The notes: generated from the letters alone by a model not told the origin. DNA of 37,591 nt from Caldilineaceae bacterium (GCA_026989655.1 JALSIX010000147.1:1-37591); one strand, 5' to 3'. Counted from the first letter of the stretch, positions 15,141-24,055 are shown. Translations and numbers: made by a program.

Positions 15141-15158
15141 GGCCAGGTCCTGTCCGGG

Positions 15159-16673
15159 CTAGGTCATGAGCGCGGCTTCCGCGCGGATGGCCTTCACCCG
15201 GTCTGCGAGCTCCTGTTGGCCCTGGCTGCGCAGATCCGCCTCCAGGGCACGGAGGTTCTCCAGGAACTCCGGGGAGATCTGCTCCCGGTGCTCCCGGAGC
15301 ATCTGGCGCCGGCGGCCCGGATCCGCCACCTGGAGGATCTCGTTCAGGAAGCGGACGTCCTCGGGCATCCGTTCCAGGTAGATCGCCAGGGCCGCATCGT
15401 AGATCTGTTGGAGCCGCTTGGCCGCGAAGGTGGCCTGGTTCTGGCGGGCCTGCTCCAGGCTGCCGGCCAACAGGGAGAGGAAGATCTCGTCCACCTGTTC
15501 CGGGTGTTGTCGCAGGGTGGCTCCTGGATCCGGGGACTGGAGGACCTGGGTGAGGAAGGCCTGGGCCTGCTGGAGCTGGGCCTCTGGGCCCTGGCGGCGG
15601 AGCTCCAATAGGTTGGCCATGAGCTCCCGCAGCCGGACCAGTCCGGCCCGCTCCTCCACGTCGGCGGTCCGGTCCAGCCGTTCGGAGAGGGCCAGGAGCA
15701 GCTCGTAGTCCACCAGGTTGGGCACCATGACGAGGAGCGATCCGACGATGGCCTCTCCCTCCTCGTCCTGTTGCCAGGACTCCAGGAGCAGGTCCAGCAC
15801 CTCCTGGCGGCTCATCTCCGGCCGCAGCCGCTGCAGGAGCTCCCGCAGGCGTTCCTCTCGGGCCTTCACCGCCGCGCCGGCCTCGGTGTGCTCCACCAGG
15901 TGTTCCCGCACCTTCATGAGCGCGTCGGCCCCGTCCTCGTCGCCCCGGGCCAGGTAGGCCTGGAGGAGACGGCTGATGAGGGAGAAGAGGGCCTCGTCCA
16001 CCAGGGACTGTCGGCGCTCCACGGCCATCTCCAGGGCCTTGGGATCGTCGGCCAGGCGCAGGAGGCTGTTCAGGAACTCCAACTGTTCCTGCTGGCGGCG
16101 CAACATCTCCGGGGTCACGCCCTCGAACTCCCACAGCTTCTCCATCAGGGAGTCCCAGGTCATGAACTGCTGGGGCTGGAGCATGTAGCCTTTGCGCTGC
16201 TCGGGGGGCAGCTTCTGCATCAGGGTCTGGGTGAGCTCTCCGATGATCTTCTGGATCTGGAGGTCATCCAGTTTGGCCTGGGGCGGGACAAAGACGGCCA
16301 GGAACTCGTGTTCCGGATCGTGGACCAGCAGCGGCGCGCTGAAGGGGGTGGCCGCGCCGCAGCGGGGACAGACGGCCAGGTTGAGCTGGCCGGTGAGAAG
16401 GAGTTCCCGCAGTTCGGGGTTGAGCCCCAGATCGATGATGCTGAAGACCGGGGTCACAAAGGGTTGGCCGCAGGAGGGGCACTGGATCTCCACCCCGGCT
16501 GGGGGAAAGGCCAGCTCCACCCCTGGGGCCTCCGGCCTTTGGCCTGGGGAAGGGGTCTCCTGAGCCTGGGCCTCCTGACGGCGGCGCACGCTCTCGGGCA
16601 GCTCGATGCCTCCAGGACGGTTCGGCTGAGGCGCCTTCTTCGACGCACTGTCCGGTGTCCATAGCTCGGCCAT
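15159..16673 (-). CDS. CpXC zinc-ribbon domain protein
   Basis: This 504-aa soluble protein has a low-complexity N-terminus (residues 10-55) and then a CpXC domain. CPSCGQPF (Cys65, Cys68) and CPRCGAATPF (Cys102, Cys105) form a zinc-ribbon-like site, followed by HDPEHEFLAVFVPP. The rest (150-504) is predicted almost fully helical, rich in Leu/Gln/Glu/Arg, with repeated ELL..RR.Q patterns. This suggests a long helical-repeat scaffold or coiled-coil section. CpXC proteins are uncharacterised and frequent in Chloroflexota and Firmicutes. The start ATG at 16673 has GAGG about 8 nt upstream; longer frames upstream have no support. The stop is 18 bp before cinA. Function is unknown. Confidence 0.82.
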   Translation of the reverse strand: MAELWTPDSASKKAPQPNRPGGIELPESVRRRQEAQAQETPSPGQRPEAPGVELAFPPAGVEIQCPSCGQPFVTPVFSIIDLGLNPELRELLLTGQLNLAVCPRCGAATPFSAPLLVHDPEHEFLAVFVPPQAKLDDLQIQKIIGELTQTLMQKLPPEQRKGYMLQPQQFMTWDSLMEKLWEFEGVTPEMLRRQQEQLEFLNSLLRLADDPKALEMAVERRQSLVDEALFSLISRLLQAYLARGDEDGADALMKVREHLVEHTEAGAAVKAREERLRELLQRLRPEMSRQEVLDLLLESWQQDEEGEAIVGSLLVMVPNLVDYELLLALSERLDRTADVEERAGLVRLRELMANLLELRRQGPEAQLQQAQAFLTQVLQSPDPGATLRQHPEQVDEIFLSLLAGSLEQARQNQATFAAKRLQQIYDAALAIYLERMPEDVRFLNEILQVADPGRRRQMLREHREQISPEFLENLRALEADLRSQGQQELADRVKAIRAEAALMT

Positions 16674-16783
16674 GTTGGGTTCCTCGCCTCCGTGTACAGC
16701 GCTAGATGGTTCCACGACGGGCTGGGTGCTCGAAGGACACCGGCCCTCCCGTGCCCACATCCTCCGGCTTCGGCTCTTCCTGG

Positions 16784-17674
16784 CTATGGGGAACGCCACC
16801 GCTCCAGCAGGGCCGGCAGCTCGTCCACGTGGCCGATGACCGCGTCCGCGCCCAGGTCCCGGAAGAAGTGCGCCTCCTCCTGGGGGACCACAGCCACCGA
16901 GCGGACAGGTGGCGCTCCTGGGGGGGCCTCCCGACGATAGTTGTGGACCACGGCCACGTCATCGGCCGTGTCCCCGCAGTAGATCGCGGCCCGAGGAGGT
17001 GCCTCCCCGCGAGCCTGGGCTGCCCGGGCCACCCCCTCCAGCGCGGCCACCAGCACCCTGCCGTCGGGCTTCTGCCACACCTCCGCGGTGATGCGGGTTT
17101 CCTGGGGCAGGAGCGGGTCCAGGCCGCTGGCCGCCAGCACCGTGGAGAGCTCCACCCGGTTTCGGCCGGTGGCCAGGCCGAAATGGCGCACCCCCTGGTC
17201 CTGGAGCCGCTGGAAGAGATCCGGTGCGAACAGGGGACGTTCCCGGTGCCAGGTGCCCGGAGCGTCCGGGGCATGACACGGATCCGCGCCGAACAGGCGG
17301 AAGAAGTCCCGATGGCCCCAGTAGATCTCGTTGAACAGGCGCACCATCTGGCGGTAGTCCAGGGAGATCCCTGGGGGGAGAAGCTCCTGGGCCCAGGCTC
17401 GCCCCCGGCCCTGGCTCTCCGCGGCAGCCTGCTCCAGGTCTCCGCGCCCGGCCAGCCGCAGGGCCACCAGGGTGTAGGCCATGTCCCAGTCGTTGTTCAG
17501 GCCTCCGGCCCGCCGGAAGAGGCGCAGCTCCTCCCGGGTCACCGGCGGCACCGGGTCCAGGTCGAACCAGTGGCGGCACACGTGGTGGACCACCTGGACC
17601 ACGGCCCGGTCAAAGCTGTCCCCGGTGTCCCAGAGGACACCGTCCACGTCGAAGATCACGGTATCGCAGAACAC
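16784..17674 (-). CDS. HAD-superfamily hydrolase
   Basis: This 296-aa protein begins FCDTVIFDVDGVLWDTGDSF, HAD motif I with nucleophile Asp9 and acid/base Asp11. GLATGRN is motif II, EVWQKPDGRVL supplies the motif III Lys, and YCGDTADDV is motif IV. The FRRAGGLNNDWDMAYTLVAL segment marks a distinct subfamily of IA-type HAD phosphatases, which I recall as related to TIGR01548. Since hisA and hisF lie on the same strand, histidinol phosphatase is a possible job, but motif evidence cannot show it. The start is GTG within a 15-bp tandem duplication, and a second GTG five codons on is equally plausible. It is followed by a 110-bp gap before the CpXC gene. Confidence 0.82.
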   Translation of the reverse strand: MFCDTVIFDVDGVLWDTGDSFDRAVVQVVHHVCRHWFDLDPVPPVTREELRLFRRAGGLNNDWDMAYTLVALRLAGRGDLEQAAAESQGRGRAWAQELLPPGISLDYRQMVRLFNEIYWGHRDFFRLFGADPCHAPDAPGTWHRERPLFAPDLFQRLQDQGVRHFGLATGRNRVELSTVLAASGLDPLLPQETRITAEVWQKPDGRVLVAALEGVARAAQARGEAPPRAAIYCGDTADDVAVVHNYRREAPPGAPPVRSVAVVPQEEAHFFRDLGADAVIGHVDELPALLERWRSP

Positions 17675-17685
17675 GGTATCGCAGA
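17657..17685. repeat. 15-bp tandem duplication over HAD start codon
   Basis: CACGGTATCGCAGA occurs at 17657-17670 and again at 17672-17685, a period of 15 bp. On the coding (minus) strand each copy reads TCTGCGATACCGTG, so the duplication offers two in-frame GTG initiation codons for the HAD gene. Confidence 0.8.
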
Positions 17686-17765
17686 CCCGGAATCACGGAT
17701 GATCCTGGCGTCCGTGGTCGCCGGGGGCCGGGCACACGCTCTCCGGCCATGGCGGCGGAAAGGGC

Positions 17766-18602
17766 TCAGGCCAACGGCTCGTGGAAGTCCAGGTAGGTCT
17801 GGAGGGCCGTCTCCACCAGGGCCACCAGTTGCCACCGTCCCCGGGTCCACGCGTCCACCACCCAGGCCTGGTGGGTGGCCCGGGCGGCCAAGGCCCGGCG
17901 CCGGTCCGGGGCCAGGTTCGGCTCCTGGGCCATGACGCCCAGGGCGGCCAACGCGCCGGCCACGGTCCGGGTCAGCTCTGCCACATCCGCCATGGCACGG
18001 GGAGGGTCCTCGTCTCCGGTCTCCACCGCGGCCACGGCCTGCTGGATGGCCGCGGCCAGGGGCAGGAGATCGCCGACGCGCCCCCGGTGGACCAGGTGCC
18101 CGGCCACCCGGACGAGCTGTTGCAGGGTGATGAACACCGGCCCTGGCGCCATCTGGAGGGCCAGGGCCAGAGCCCGGGCCAACGCGGTGACACCGGGGAT
18201 GAGCTCTCCCCGGCGCAGATGGATGAAGCCCTCCACCCGGCAGGTCTGGACCAGGCCGATCCCGTCGTCCAGCTCCAGAAACAGGGCGGCGGCAGCCCGG
18301 TTGTGGGCCTCTGCGGCCTCCAGTTGGCCCTGCCCCTCCTCCAGGCTGGCCAGCTGGGCCAGAGCCCGGGCCAGTCCGGCACGGTCGTGGATCCGTTCGG
18401 CCTGCGCCACCGCCTCCTGCAACAGCTCCTGGGCCTGGATCCGGTCTCCCCGTTCCAGGGCGGCCCAGGCCTGGGCCAACCGGGCTTGGAGCTCCGGAGC
18501 AGGCCTCAGAGGGGGCGGCAGCGTTTGCCAGGCAGGTTCCTCCAGGGCGGAGCCGGGCCCGCGGGCAGCCGCGAGGCCGTGCTCCCCGGGACGAGTGTCC
18601 AT
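17766..18602 (-). CDS. Hypothetical helical-repeat (TPR-like) protein
   Basis: This 278-aa protein has no enzyme motif. Residues about 45-130 contain TPR-like helical pairs (LAQAWAALERGDRIQAQELL, AQLASLEEGQGQLEAAEAH), followed by another all-helical half. There is no signal peptide and no membrane segment. The ATG at 18614 lies within the TACAAT promoter box, so the ATG at 18602, a few nucleotides after the expected transcription start, is chosen, making the mRNA nearly leaderless. It could be a regulatory or scaffold protein; no partner is evident from its neighbours (HAD hydrolase downstream, GNAT enzyme upstream). Confidence 0.72.
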   Translation of the reverse strand: MDTRPGEHGLAAARGPGSALEEPAWQTLPPPLRPAPELQARLAQAWAALERGDRIQAQELLQEAVAQAERIHDRAGLARALAQLASLEEGQGQLEAAEAHNRAAAALFLELDDGIGLVQTCRVEGFIHLRRGELIPGVTALARALALALQMAPGPVFITLQQLVRVAGHLVHRGRVGDLLPLAAAIQQAVAAVETGDEDPPRAMADVAELTRTVAGALAALGVMAQEPNLAPDRRRALAARATHQAWVVDAWTRGRWQLVALVETALQTYLDFHEPLA

Positions 18603-18612
18603 GTCGCGTTGC

Positions 18613-18618
18613 ATTGTA
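18613..18618 (-). promoter_or_regulatory. -10 box TACAAT for the TPR-like gene
   Basis: On the minus strand TACAAT is followed 10 nt later by the ATG at 18602. No good -35 is seen (TTCGCC about 18 bp upstream is the best). The same box, very close to the start codon, is found before the 9951 gene. Confidence 0.4.
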
Positions 18619-18709
18619 CCCCATCTGGGGGTGGTTGGCGAAACCGCACACGGCCAGGATGGAGAACGAGGGCGCTCAGGCCCTGGAGGGGCGAGAGATG
18701 CCGGGGGAG

Positions 18710-19342
18710 CTAGGGAAAGGCGAGGGGGAACCGGTCCAACTGGACCCGGATCTCCGTCTCACCGGCGGAGGTGTGCATCTCCAGGGCGGCCTCCATGCCC
18801 CGGATCACCTGGAAGAGGGGGGTGTTGTCCGCCTGGGTCAGGGCCCACAGCTCCTGGACCCCCATGCGTCGGGCCAGGGGGATCAGGAGGGCGGCCAGGA
18901 CCGTGCCCACGCCCTGCCCCTGCCAGTCGTCCCGGACCACGATGGCCACCTCGGCCTCTGGGCTGTCCGGGGTCTCCGGGGGGCGGCCCAGGCGTCCCAC
19001 CCCCACCAGGATCTCCCCGGCTCCCCTGTCGGCCAGGGCCAGGACCGCGCCGCCCTGGCCCTGGTTGTCCACCCGGGCCAGGCGCCGGGCCATCTCCTCC
19101 ACAAAGGCGGGGTCAGGGTCCTCCACCGCGGTGTGGAAGCGACGCCATCGGGCCTCGGGCGAGAGGTGGTGGAAGAGATCCACCAGCAGGGGCCAGTCCT
19201 CCGGTCGGATCAGGCGCACCCGGACCTCCTGGCCGTCCCGGGCCCGGAAACGCCCTGTGAACCGCTCCGGGTCGAAGGCCAGGGTGGCCAGGCCATAGGG
19301 TTCCAGCGGGGGATAGGGCAGGGAAGTCGATGGGTTGGCCAT
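18710..19342 (-). CDS. GNAT family N-acetyltransferase
   Basis: This 210-aa protein has a short N-terminal strand region (GQEVRVRLIRPEDWPLLVDLF), the helical SPEARWRRFH segment seen in PatZ-like or GNAT domains fused to acyl-CoA synthetases, AEVAIVVRDDWQGQG, and the acetyl-CoA pyrophosphate loop QGQGVGTVL (R/Q-x-x-G-x-G/A). The C-terminal NTPLFQVIRGM ends the fold. The acceptor is unknown; similarity to protein-lysine acetyltransferase GNAT domains and adjacency to two acyl-CoA dehydrogenase genes make protein acetylation one possibility. The ATG at 19342 gives a normal N-terminus; the frame is open much further upstream only as an antisense artefact. Confidence 0.85.
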   Translation of the reverse strand: MANPSTSLPYPPLEPYGLATLAFDPERFTGRFRARDGQEVRVRLIRPEDWPLLVDLFHHLSPEARWRRFHTAVEDPDPAFVEEMARRLARVDNQGQGGAVLALADRGAGEILVGVGRLGRPPETPDSPEAEVAIVVRDDWQGQGVGTVLAALLIPLARRMGVQELWALTQADNTPLFQVIRGMEAALEMHTSAGETEIRVQLDRFPLAFP

Positions 19343-19419
19343 GGACCCAGGATACGGGAGATGGGGCCGGATCCCCGTAGGAGGGCTTCCGTTTTCTGGC
19401 GGATCGCCGCTGGGGCGGC

Positions 19420-20709
19420 TCATTTCAGCTCCCGCCGGGTGTAGCCCAGGATGGTTCGGGCCACGATCAGGGTGTTGATCTGGCCGGTGCCCTCGTAGAT
19501 ATCGTTGATCTTCGCGTCCCGGAACCACTTCTCCGCCAGGGTCTGGGTGGTGTAGCCCAGGGGCCCCAGGAGCTCCACGGCCTTCTGGGTGACCCAGGTG
19601 ACGGCCTTGCCGGCCTTGACCTTGGCCATGGACGCGGCCAGTTTGTTGTACTCGCCCGCGTCCAGCAGCGCGGCGGCCTTCAGGGTCAACAGCCAGGCCT
19701 GCCGGAGCTGGATCTCCATCTCCAGGAGGTCCACCTGAGGGGCGGAGAGCTTCCAGCGGGGGCGGCCGTACTCCATGCGGATCCCCTCCTGGGCCAGGGT
19801 GTCCCGGGTGAACTCGAAGGCCGCCCGGCCGATGCCGATGGCGCTGGCCGCCACAATGGGGCGGGTGGCATCGAAGGTGCGCATGGCTCCCTTGAAGCCC
19901 TCCCGGCCGCCCTTCACCTCCGGGGAGCCCAGGATATTGTCCGCGGGGATGCGGCAGTTGTCCAGGACGAAGGAGGCCGTGTCGCTGGCCCGGATGCCCA
20001 GCTTCTTCTCCTCGGTGACGATCTGGAGCCCTGGGGTCCCGGCCTCCACCACGAAGGGCTTGATCCCGGCCCGCCCCGCGCTCCGGTCCACCGTGGCCCA
20101 CACCACGATCAGGCCATCGGACTCCTGGTAGGCCAGCTTGCCGTTGGTGCAGAAGATCTTCTGGCCGTTCAGCACCCACTCCTGGGTCTCCGGGTCCAAC
20201 ACCGCCGTGGTCTGGATGGCAGAGGTGTCGGAGCCGGCCTGGGGTTCGGTCATGGCCATGGCGCCCCACTTGGGTTCCCCCTCCGTGAAGCGACGCAGGA
20301 AGCGCTCCTTCTGCTCCGGGGTGCCCACGGCCTGGATGGCCGCGCCGGCCAGGGCCGGTCCAGGAAGGCACAGGTAGATCCCCGCGTCGCCCCAGCTCAA
20401 CATCTCCACCAGGTGGATCAGGGCCATGTTCGCGGTCCGGGGCCGTTTGGCCTTCTCCGCACACGCCTCGGAGCCCGTACCCGGGTCGGAGCCGTCGGTG
20501 TCCGGGTGGGCCCGGCGCAGGCTGGCCTCCAGTTCCCGACGGGTGCGCTCCCGCATCTCCGGCCACATCAGGTGGATGAACTCCCATGGCCGCTCGTGTT
20601 CGTGCTCGTCGTAGTAGCGGCTCTTGGGGCGCATGACGTTCTCGGCCACAGCCCGGGCCTGCTCCGCCTGCCTCTCCACTTCCGGGGGGATCTGGAACTC
20701 GATGGGCAT
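19420..20709 (-). CDS. Acyl-CoA dehydrogenase
   Basis: This flavoprotein of 429 aa introduces an alpha-beta double bond into an acyl-CoA and passes electrons to ETF. It has AMTEPQAGSDTSAIQTTA (FAD/substrate loop), GQKIFCTNG, KKLGIRASDTASFVLDNCRIP, and the C-terminal KWFRDAKINDIYEGTGQIN with the catalytic-type Glu of IYEGT. An insertion of about 20 residues around 67-88 (rich in Asp/Gly/Ser) is unusual. AAGGAG lies just before the ATG at 20709. It follows a second acyl-CoA dehydrogenase gene by 51 bp on the same strand, so the two probably form one operon and may work as a pair on a related substrate. The acyl chain specificity is not visible. Confidence 0.92.
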   Translation of the reverse strand: MPIEFQIPPEVERQAEQARAVAENVMRPKSRYYDEHEHERPWEFIHLMWPEMRERTRRELEASLRRAHPDTDGSDPGTGSEACAEKAKRPRTANMALIHLVEMLSWGDAGIYLCLPGPALAGAAIQAVGTPEQKERFLRRFTEGEPKWGAMAMTEPQAGSDTSAIQTTAVLDPETQEWVLNGQKIFCTNGKLAYQESDGLIVVWATVDRSAGRAGIKPFVVEAGTPGLQIVTEEKKLGIRASDTASFVLDNCRIPADNILGSPEVKGGREGFKGAMRTFDATRPIVAASAIGIGRAAFEFTRDTLAQEGIRMEYGRPRWKLSAPQVDLLEMEIQLRQAWLLTLKAAALLDAGEYNKLAASMAKVKAGKAVTWVTQKAVELLGPLGYTTQTLAEKWFRDAKINDIYEGTGQINTLIVARTILGYTRRELK

Positions 20710-20760
20710 GGGGATTGTCTCCTTGCACCTTGCAGAGCACTGCTGGGACGGAACCGAACT

Positions 20761-21852
20761 TCAGGCCAACACCAGACCTTCCCAGGCCGAGAACCCCCGG
20801 CCGTTCCGATACCACAGCTCCACCGGGTGCTCCCGGATGTAGCCGTGGCCGCCCAGGATCTGGACCGCGTTGTCCGTCACCTGGAGGACCATGGCGTCGG
20901 CGGCCGTCTTGGCCAGGTAGGCCAGCCGGGACGCGTCCTCCCGGCGGTCGAAGCGGTAGGCCGCCTCCCACACCTGGAGCCGCACGGCCTCGATCTCGAT
21001 GGCCATCTCGGCCAGCATGAAGGCGATGCTCTGTCGATGGGCGATGGGCTCGCCGAAGGCCACCCGCTCCTTGGCGTACTCTCGGGCGTACTCGTAGGCC
21101 GCCCGGGCCTGGCCCACGGCCAGGGCCGCACCGGCCATGCGGGCCACGGTCAGCAGCCGCCGCATGCGGATGCCCCGGGGCCCGCCCAGGCGGTTCTCCG
21201 CGGGGACCCGGACCCGATGGAAGGCCACCGTGTGGACGGCCAAGGCCTGGCTGCCCATCATGGTCACCCGTTCCCCCACCTGCACGCCTGCCGCGTCCGC
21301 GGGCACGATGAAGGCCTGGGTCCGGTTGCGGTCGTTGGCGTAGACCAGGAAGAGCTCCGCGTCCGGGGCCAGGGGAACCAGGGTCTTCTGCCCCTGGATG
21401 ATGAAGGCGTCCCCGTCGGGGGTAGCGGTGGTGTGCAGGGCCTCCGGGTCGAAGAGATAGGTGGGCTCCAGGAGCGCGGCCACGGCCCGGGGGAAATCCT
21501 CGCTGCAGAAGCGAGGAAGATAGGTCTGCTTCTGGGCCTCGGTGCCGAACAGGAGGACCGGGATGGCGAAGCTCCCGGGGGCCAGCAGGTGCAGGCTGAG
21601 GCCCACATCCCCCCAGCCCAGCTCCTCCAGGAAGAGCACGCTGTTCAGGGCCGAGTACTCGCCGAATCCCCCGTACTCGGGCTCAATGCTCCCGGGCAGC
21701 AGCCCCAGCTCCCACCCCTTGCGCAGGACCTCCGGGGGGATGGACTTGGCCTCCTCCGCGTCCCGGTGGCGGGGCCGAAGCACCTGTTCCGCGAAGCGGT
21801 GGACCGTGTCCACGAGCATCCGCTGCTCGGACGTCATGTCGAAGGAATACAT
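20761..21852 (-). CDS. Acyl-CoA dehydrogenase, second copy
   Basis: This 363-aa member of the family is distant from its neighbour. It starts MYSFDMTSEQRMLVDTVHRF and has PEYGGFGEYSALNSVLFLEEL, LEPTYLFDPEALHTTA in place of the usual TEP.AGSD loop, GQKTLVPLAPDAE, and the C-terminal LGGHGYIREHPVELWYRNGRG followed by FSAWEG, whose Glu is at the catalytic-base position. The loop change (no TEPxAGSD) suggests altered substrate handling. The ATG at 21852 is chosen because it begins the recognisable domain. It is the first gene of the minus-strand block, divergent from the glycosyltransferase gene across 247 bp. Confidence 0.88.
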   Translation of the reverse strand: MYSFDMTSEQRMLVDTVHRFAEQVLRPRHRDAEEAKSIPPEVLRKGWELGLLPGSIEPEYGGFGEYSALNSVLFLEELGWGDVGLSLHLLAPGSFAIPVLLFGTEAQKQTYLPRFCSEDFPRAVAALLEPTYLFDPEALHTTATPDGDAFIIQGQKTLVPLAPDAELFLVYANDRNRTQAFIVPADAAGVQVGERVTMMGSQALAVHTVAFHRVRVPAENRLGGPRGIRMRRLLTVARMAGAALAVGQARAAYEYAREYAKERVAFGEPIAHRQSIAFMLAEMAIEIEAVRLQVWEAAYRFDRREDASRLAYLAKTAADAMVLQVTDNAVQILGGHGYIREHPVELWYRNGRGFSAWEGLVLA

Positions 21853-22007
21853 CGTCGGGCCTCCGTGGATGGGGCCTCCTTGGGCCCTGGCTTCCGTGGC
21901 GATCCCTGCAGCGTGTCCTGCTGCGTCCACCCCTCCATCCTAGCCGGGCCGTGTTCTGTGCCGGTTGCCTGGGTGTGGCCCCGCGGATCCCCGGAAACCC
22001 AAGGGGT

Positions 22008-22037
22008 TTGGGGCCCCGGGGGCTCCTACGGTACAAT
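22008..22037 (+). promoter_or_regulatory. Promoter of the polysaccharide cluster
   Basis: TTGGGG (22008-22013) and TACAAT (22032-22037) are separated by 18 bp. The predicted start near 22044 leaves a leader of about 55 nt before the GTG at 22100. No good opposite-strand promoter for the acyl-CoA dehydrogenase gene could be picked out in the same 247-bp gap. Confidence 0.5.
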
Positions 22038-22099
22038 GGACCCCGAACCATGGATGGCCCGACTTCCCGGAACCCGCACCCGCACGACGAGGATAGGGG

Positions 22100-23296
22100 G
22101 TGAAACGCCCTGTGGTGGACCGAGTTCGGTCTGGAACCCAGGCCGAGAGCCAGGATACCCTGGAGCGGGCCGGGCCCGTTCGAGACCTGGGCCGGGTGGC
22201 GGTGGTCCACGACTGGCTGAACCAGATGGGCGGCGCGGAGAACGTGCTGGAGGAGCTGATGGCCCTCTTTCCCGGCGCGCCGCTCTACACCAGCATCTAC
22301 GCCCGGGAACGGATGCCGGCCGCGTATGGCAGGTGGGAGATCCGTACCAGCTTCATGCAACGGTTGCCCCAGGTGGCCGAACGGCACCAGCTCTACCTGC
22401 CCTTCTATCCGTTGGCCTTCGGCCGCCTGGATCTGAGCGGCTACGACCTGGTGTTGAGCAACAAGTCCGGCTTCTGCCACGGTGTCCGGGCCCGCACCCG
22501 GGCTCAACGGGCCATCCACGTGTGCTACTGCCTGACACCCACCCGCTTCCTGTGGCTGTACGACCAGTACCGGGAACGGGAACCCATCGGTACCCTGACC
22601 GACCGAGCCCTGCGGCCCCTGTTGGCCCTGCTCCGACGCTGGGACTACGGGGCGGCCCAACGGGTGGACCACTTCATCGCCATCAGCCGGGCGGTGCAGG
22701 AGCGCATCCGTCGCATCTACCGGCGGGAGAGCGTGGTCATCCATCCTCCCGTGGACACAGAGCGCTTTCGGCCGGATCCCGGGGTGCCCGTGGGCGACTA
22801 CTACCTGATCGCGAGCCGACTGATCCCGTACAAACGGATCGACCTGGCCGTGGAAGCGTTCCGCCATCTGCCCGGAGAGCGGCTGGTGGTGGTGGGCGAC
22901 GGCCGGGATCGAGCCGCCCTGGAGGCCCAGGCCCCACCCAACGTGGCCTTCCTGGGCCGTCAGCCCCTGGAACGGCTGGTCCGGCTCGTGCAGGGATGTC
23001 GGGCCTTCCTCTTCCCGGGGCTGGAGGACTTCGGCATCGCGCCGGTGGAGGCCATGAGCGCGGGCCGGCCGGTCATCGCGTACGGGGCCGGCGGTGCCCT
23101 GGACACGGTGATCCCCGGGGTGACGGGCGAGCACTTCGCCCCCCAGACGGCAGAGGCCCTGGCGGAGGTGCTGGCCCAGTTCGATCCCCGGGCCTACGAC
23201 CCCCGGGTCTGTCGTGCCCAGGCAGAACGGTTCAGCCGGCCGGTCTTCCGACGTCGGCTGCTGGCCTATCTGGGCCAGGTGTTGGGGGTCCAGTGA
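22100..23296 (+). CDS. Group 4 (GT-B fold) glycosyltransferase
   Basis: This 398-aa protein has the GT4 layout. The N-terminal Rossmann half is VAVVHDWLNQMGGAENVLEE with the glycine-rich acceptor loop, then VCYCLTPTRFLW, HFIAISRAVQERIRRIY and VVIHPPVDTERF. The C-terminal donor-binding half is YLIASRLIPYKRIDLAVEAF, then FLFPGLEDFGIAPVEAMSAG with the E-x7-E motif (Glu309, Glu317). WbaZ-like mannosyltransferases share these blocks, but the sugar is not certain. GTG at 22100 is preceded by AGGATAGGGG. It opens a plus-strand run of polysaccharide genes (two Wzz-like, CpsD-like, RmlA, RmlB), so it probably builds the repeat unit of an exopolysaccharide. Confidence 0.9.
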   Translation: MKRPVVDRVRSGTQAESQDTLERAGPVRDLGRVAVVHDWLNQMGGAENVLEELMALFPGAPLYTSIYARERMPAAYGRWEIRTSFMQRLPQVAERHQLYLPFYPLAFGRLDLSGYDLVLSNKSGFCHGVRARTRAQRAIHVCYCLTPTRFLWLYDQYREREPIGTLTDRALRPLLALLRRWDYGAAQRVDHFIAISRAVQERIRRIYRRESVVIHPPVDTERFRPDPGVPVGDYYLIASRLIPYKRIDLAVEAFRHLPGERLVVVGDGRDRAALEAQAPPNVAFLGRQPLERLVRLVQGCRAFLFPGLEDFGIAPVEAMSAGRPVIAYGAGGALDTVIPGVTGEHFAPQTAEALAEVLAQFDPRAYDPRVCRAQAERFSRPVFRRRLLAYLGQVLGVQ

Positions 23297-23335
23297 CCCG
23301 GCGGGGAACCGGAGGGCCCGTCGGCTTCGAGCAGC

Positions 23336-24055
23336 ATGGCCCGAGTCCCGATGGAACTTCGCGAGTACCTGCAGATCCTGAGACGACGATGGTGGATCCC
23401 GGTGGGGCTGACCCTGCTGGTGGCGGCCATCAGCGGGGTGCAGCTCCGGCCCTGGCAGCCCGTGCCCCCGAGCTACGTGGCCGAGCTCCGGATGCTGGTG
23501 GGCGTGCTGCCCATGGAGCGGGCGGACCCCTCCCAGTACGATCCCCGCTACTACGCCTGGCTCACCAGCGAGTACCTGGTGGACGACTTCACCGAGGTGG
23601 TGCGGAGCCAGCTCTTCACGGAACGGGTGGCCCGGCGCCTGGCCCACCGGGGGCTCGCCATCCCGGCCGGCACCATCCAGGGGAGCGCGGCCTCGGGAAA
23701 GCTCCACCGGATCATCTCCCTGACCCTGACCTGGCCCGATCCCCAGGAGCTGGAGGCCATGGCCCGGGCAACCGCCGCGGAACTGGAGGAGAACGCGGCC
23801 TTCTACTTCCGCCAACTGGGCACAGAGGCCGTGGCCATCACCCTGCTGGATGGGCCCACGGTGCGCCCCGTCGGCCCCGAGCTGCGCCGACGCCTGGAAT
23901 GGCCCCTGCGGGTGCTCCTGGCCGCGGTGGTGGGAGTGGGGCTGGCCCTGCTGGCCGAGTACCTGGACACCTCGGTGCGCGACGTCCGTGACCTGGAACG
24001 GATGGGCCTGACCGTGTTGGGCACCATCCCCCGGGAGGGAGGCATCCGAAGATGA
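23336..24055 (+). CDS. Wzz-type chain-length determinant protein 1
   Basis: This 239-aa membrane protein (234 aa if ATG 23351, MELREYLQILRRRWW, is the start) begins with the Wzz pattern: a short cytoplasmic EYLQILRRRWW, then membrane helix 1 (about 20-37). A periplasmic section of about 150 residues follows, then membrane helix 2 (about 190-207) and a cytoplasmic tail ERMGLTVLGTIP. Wzz/Gnd-type proteins control polymer length and pair with CpsD-like ATPases. It lacks the kinase domain of full BY-kinases. The final four bases overlap the start of the next gene (ATGA), so the two are coupled. Confidence 0.8.
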   Translation: MARVPMELREYLQILRRRWWIPVGLTLLVAAISGVQLRPWQPVPPSYVAELRMLVGVLPMERADPSQYDPRYYAWLTSEYLVDDFTEVVRSQLFTERVARRLAHRGLAIPAGTIQGSAASGKLHRIISLTLTWPDPQELEAMARATAAELEENAAFYFRQLGTEAVAITLLDGPTVRPVGPELRRRLEWPLRVLLAAVVGVGLALLAEYLDTSVRDVRDLERMGLTVLGTIPREGGIRR

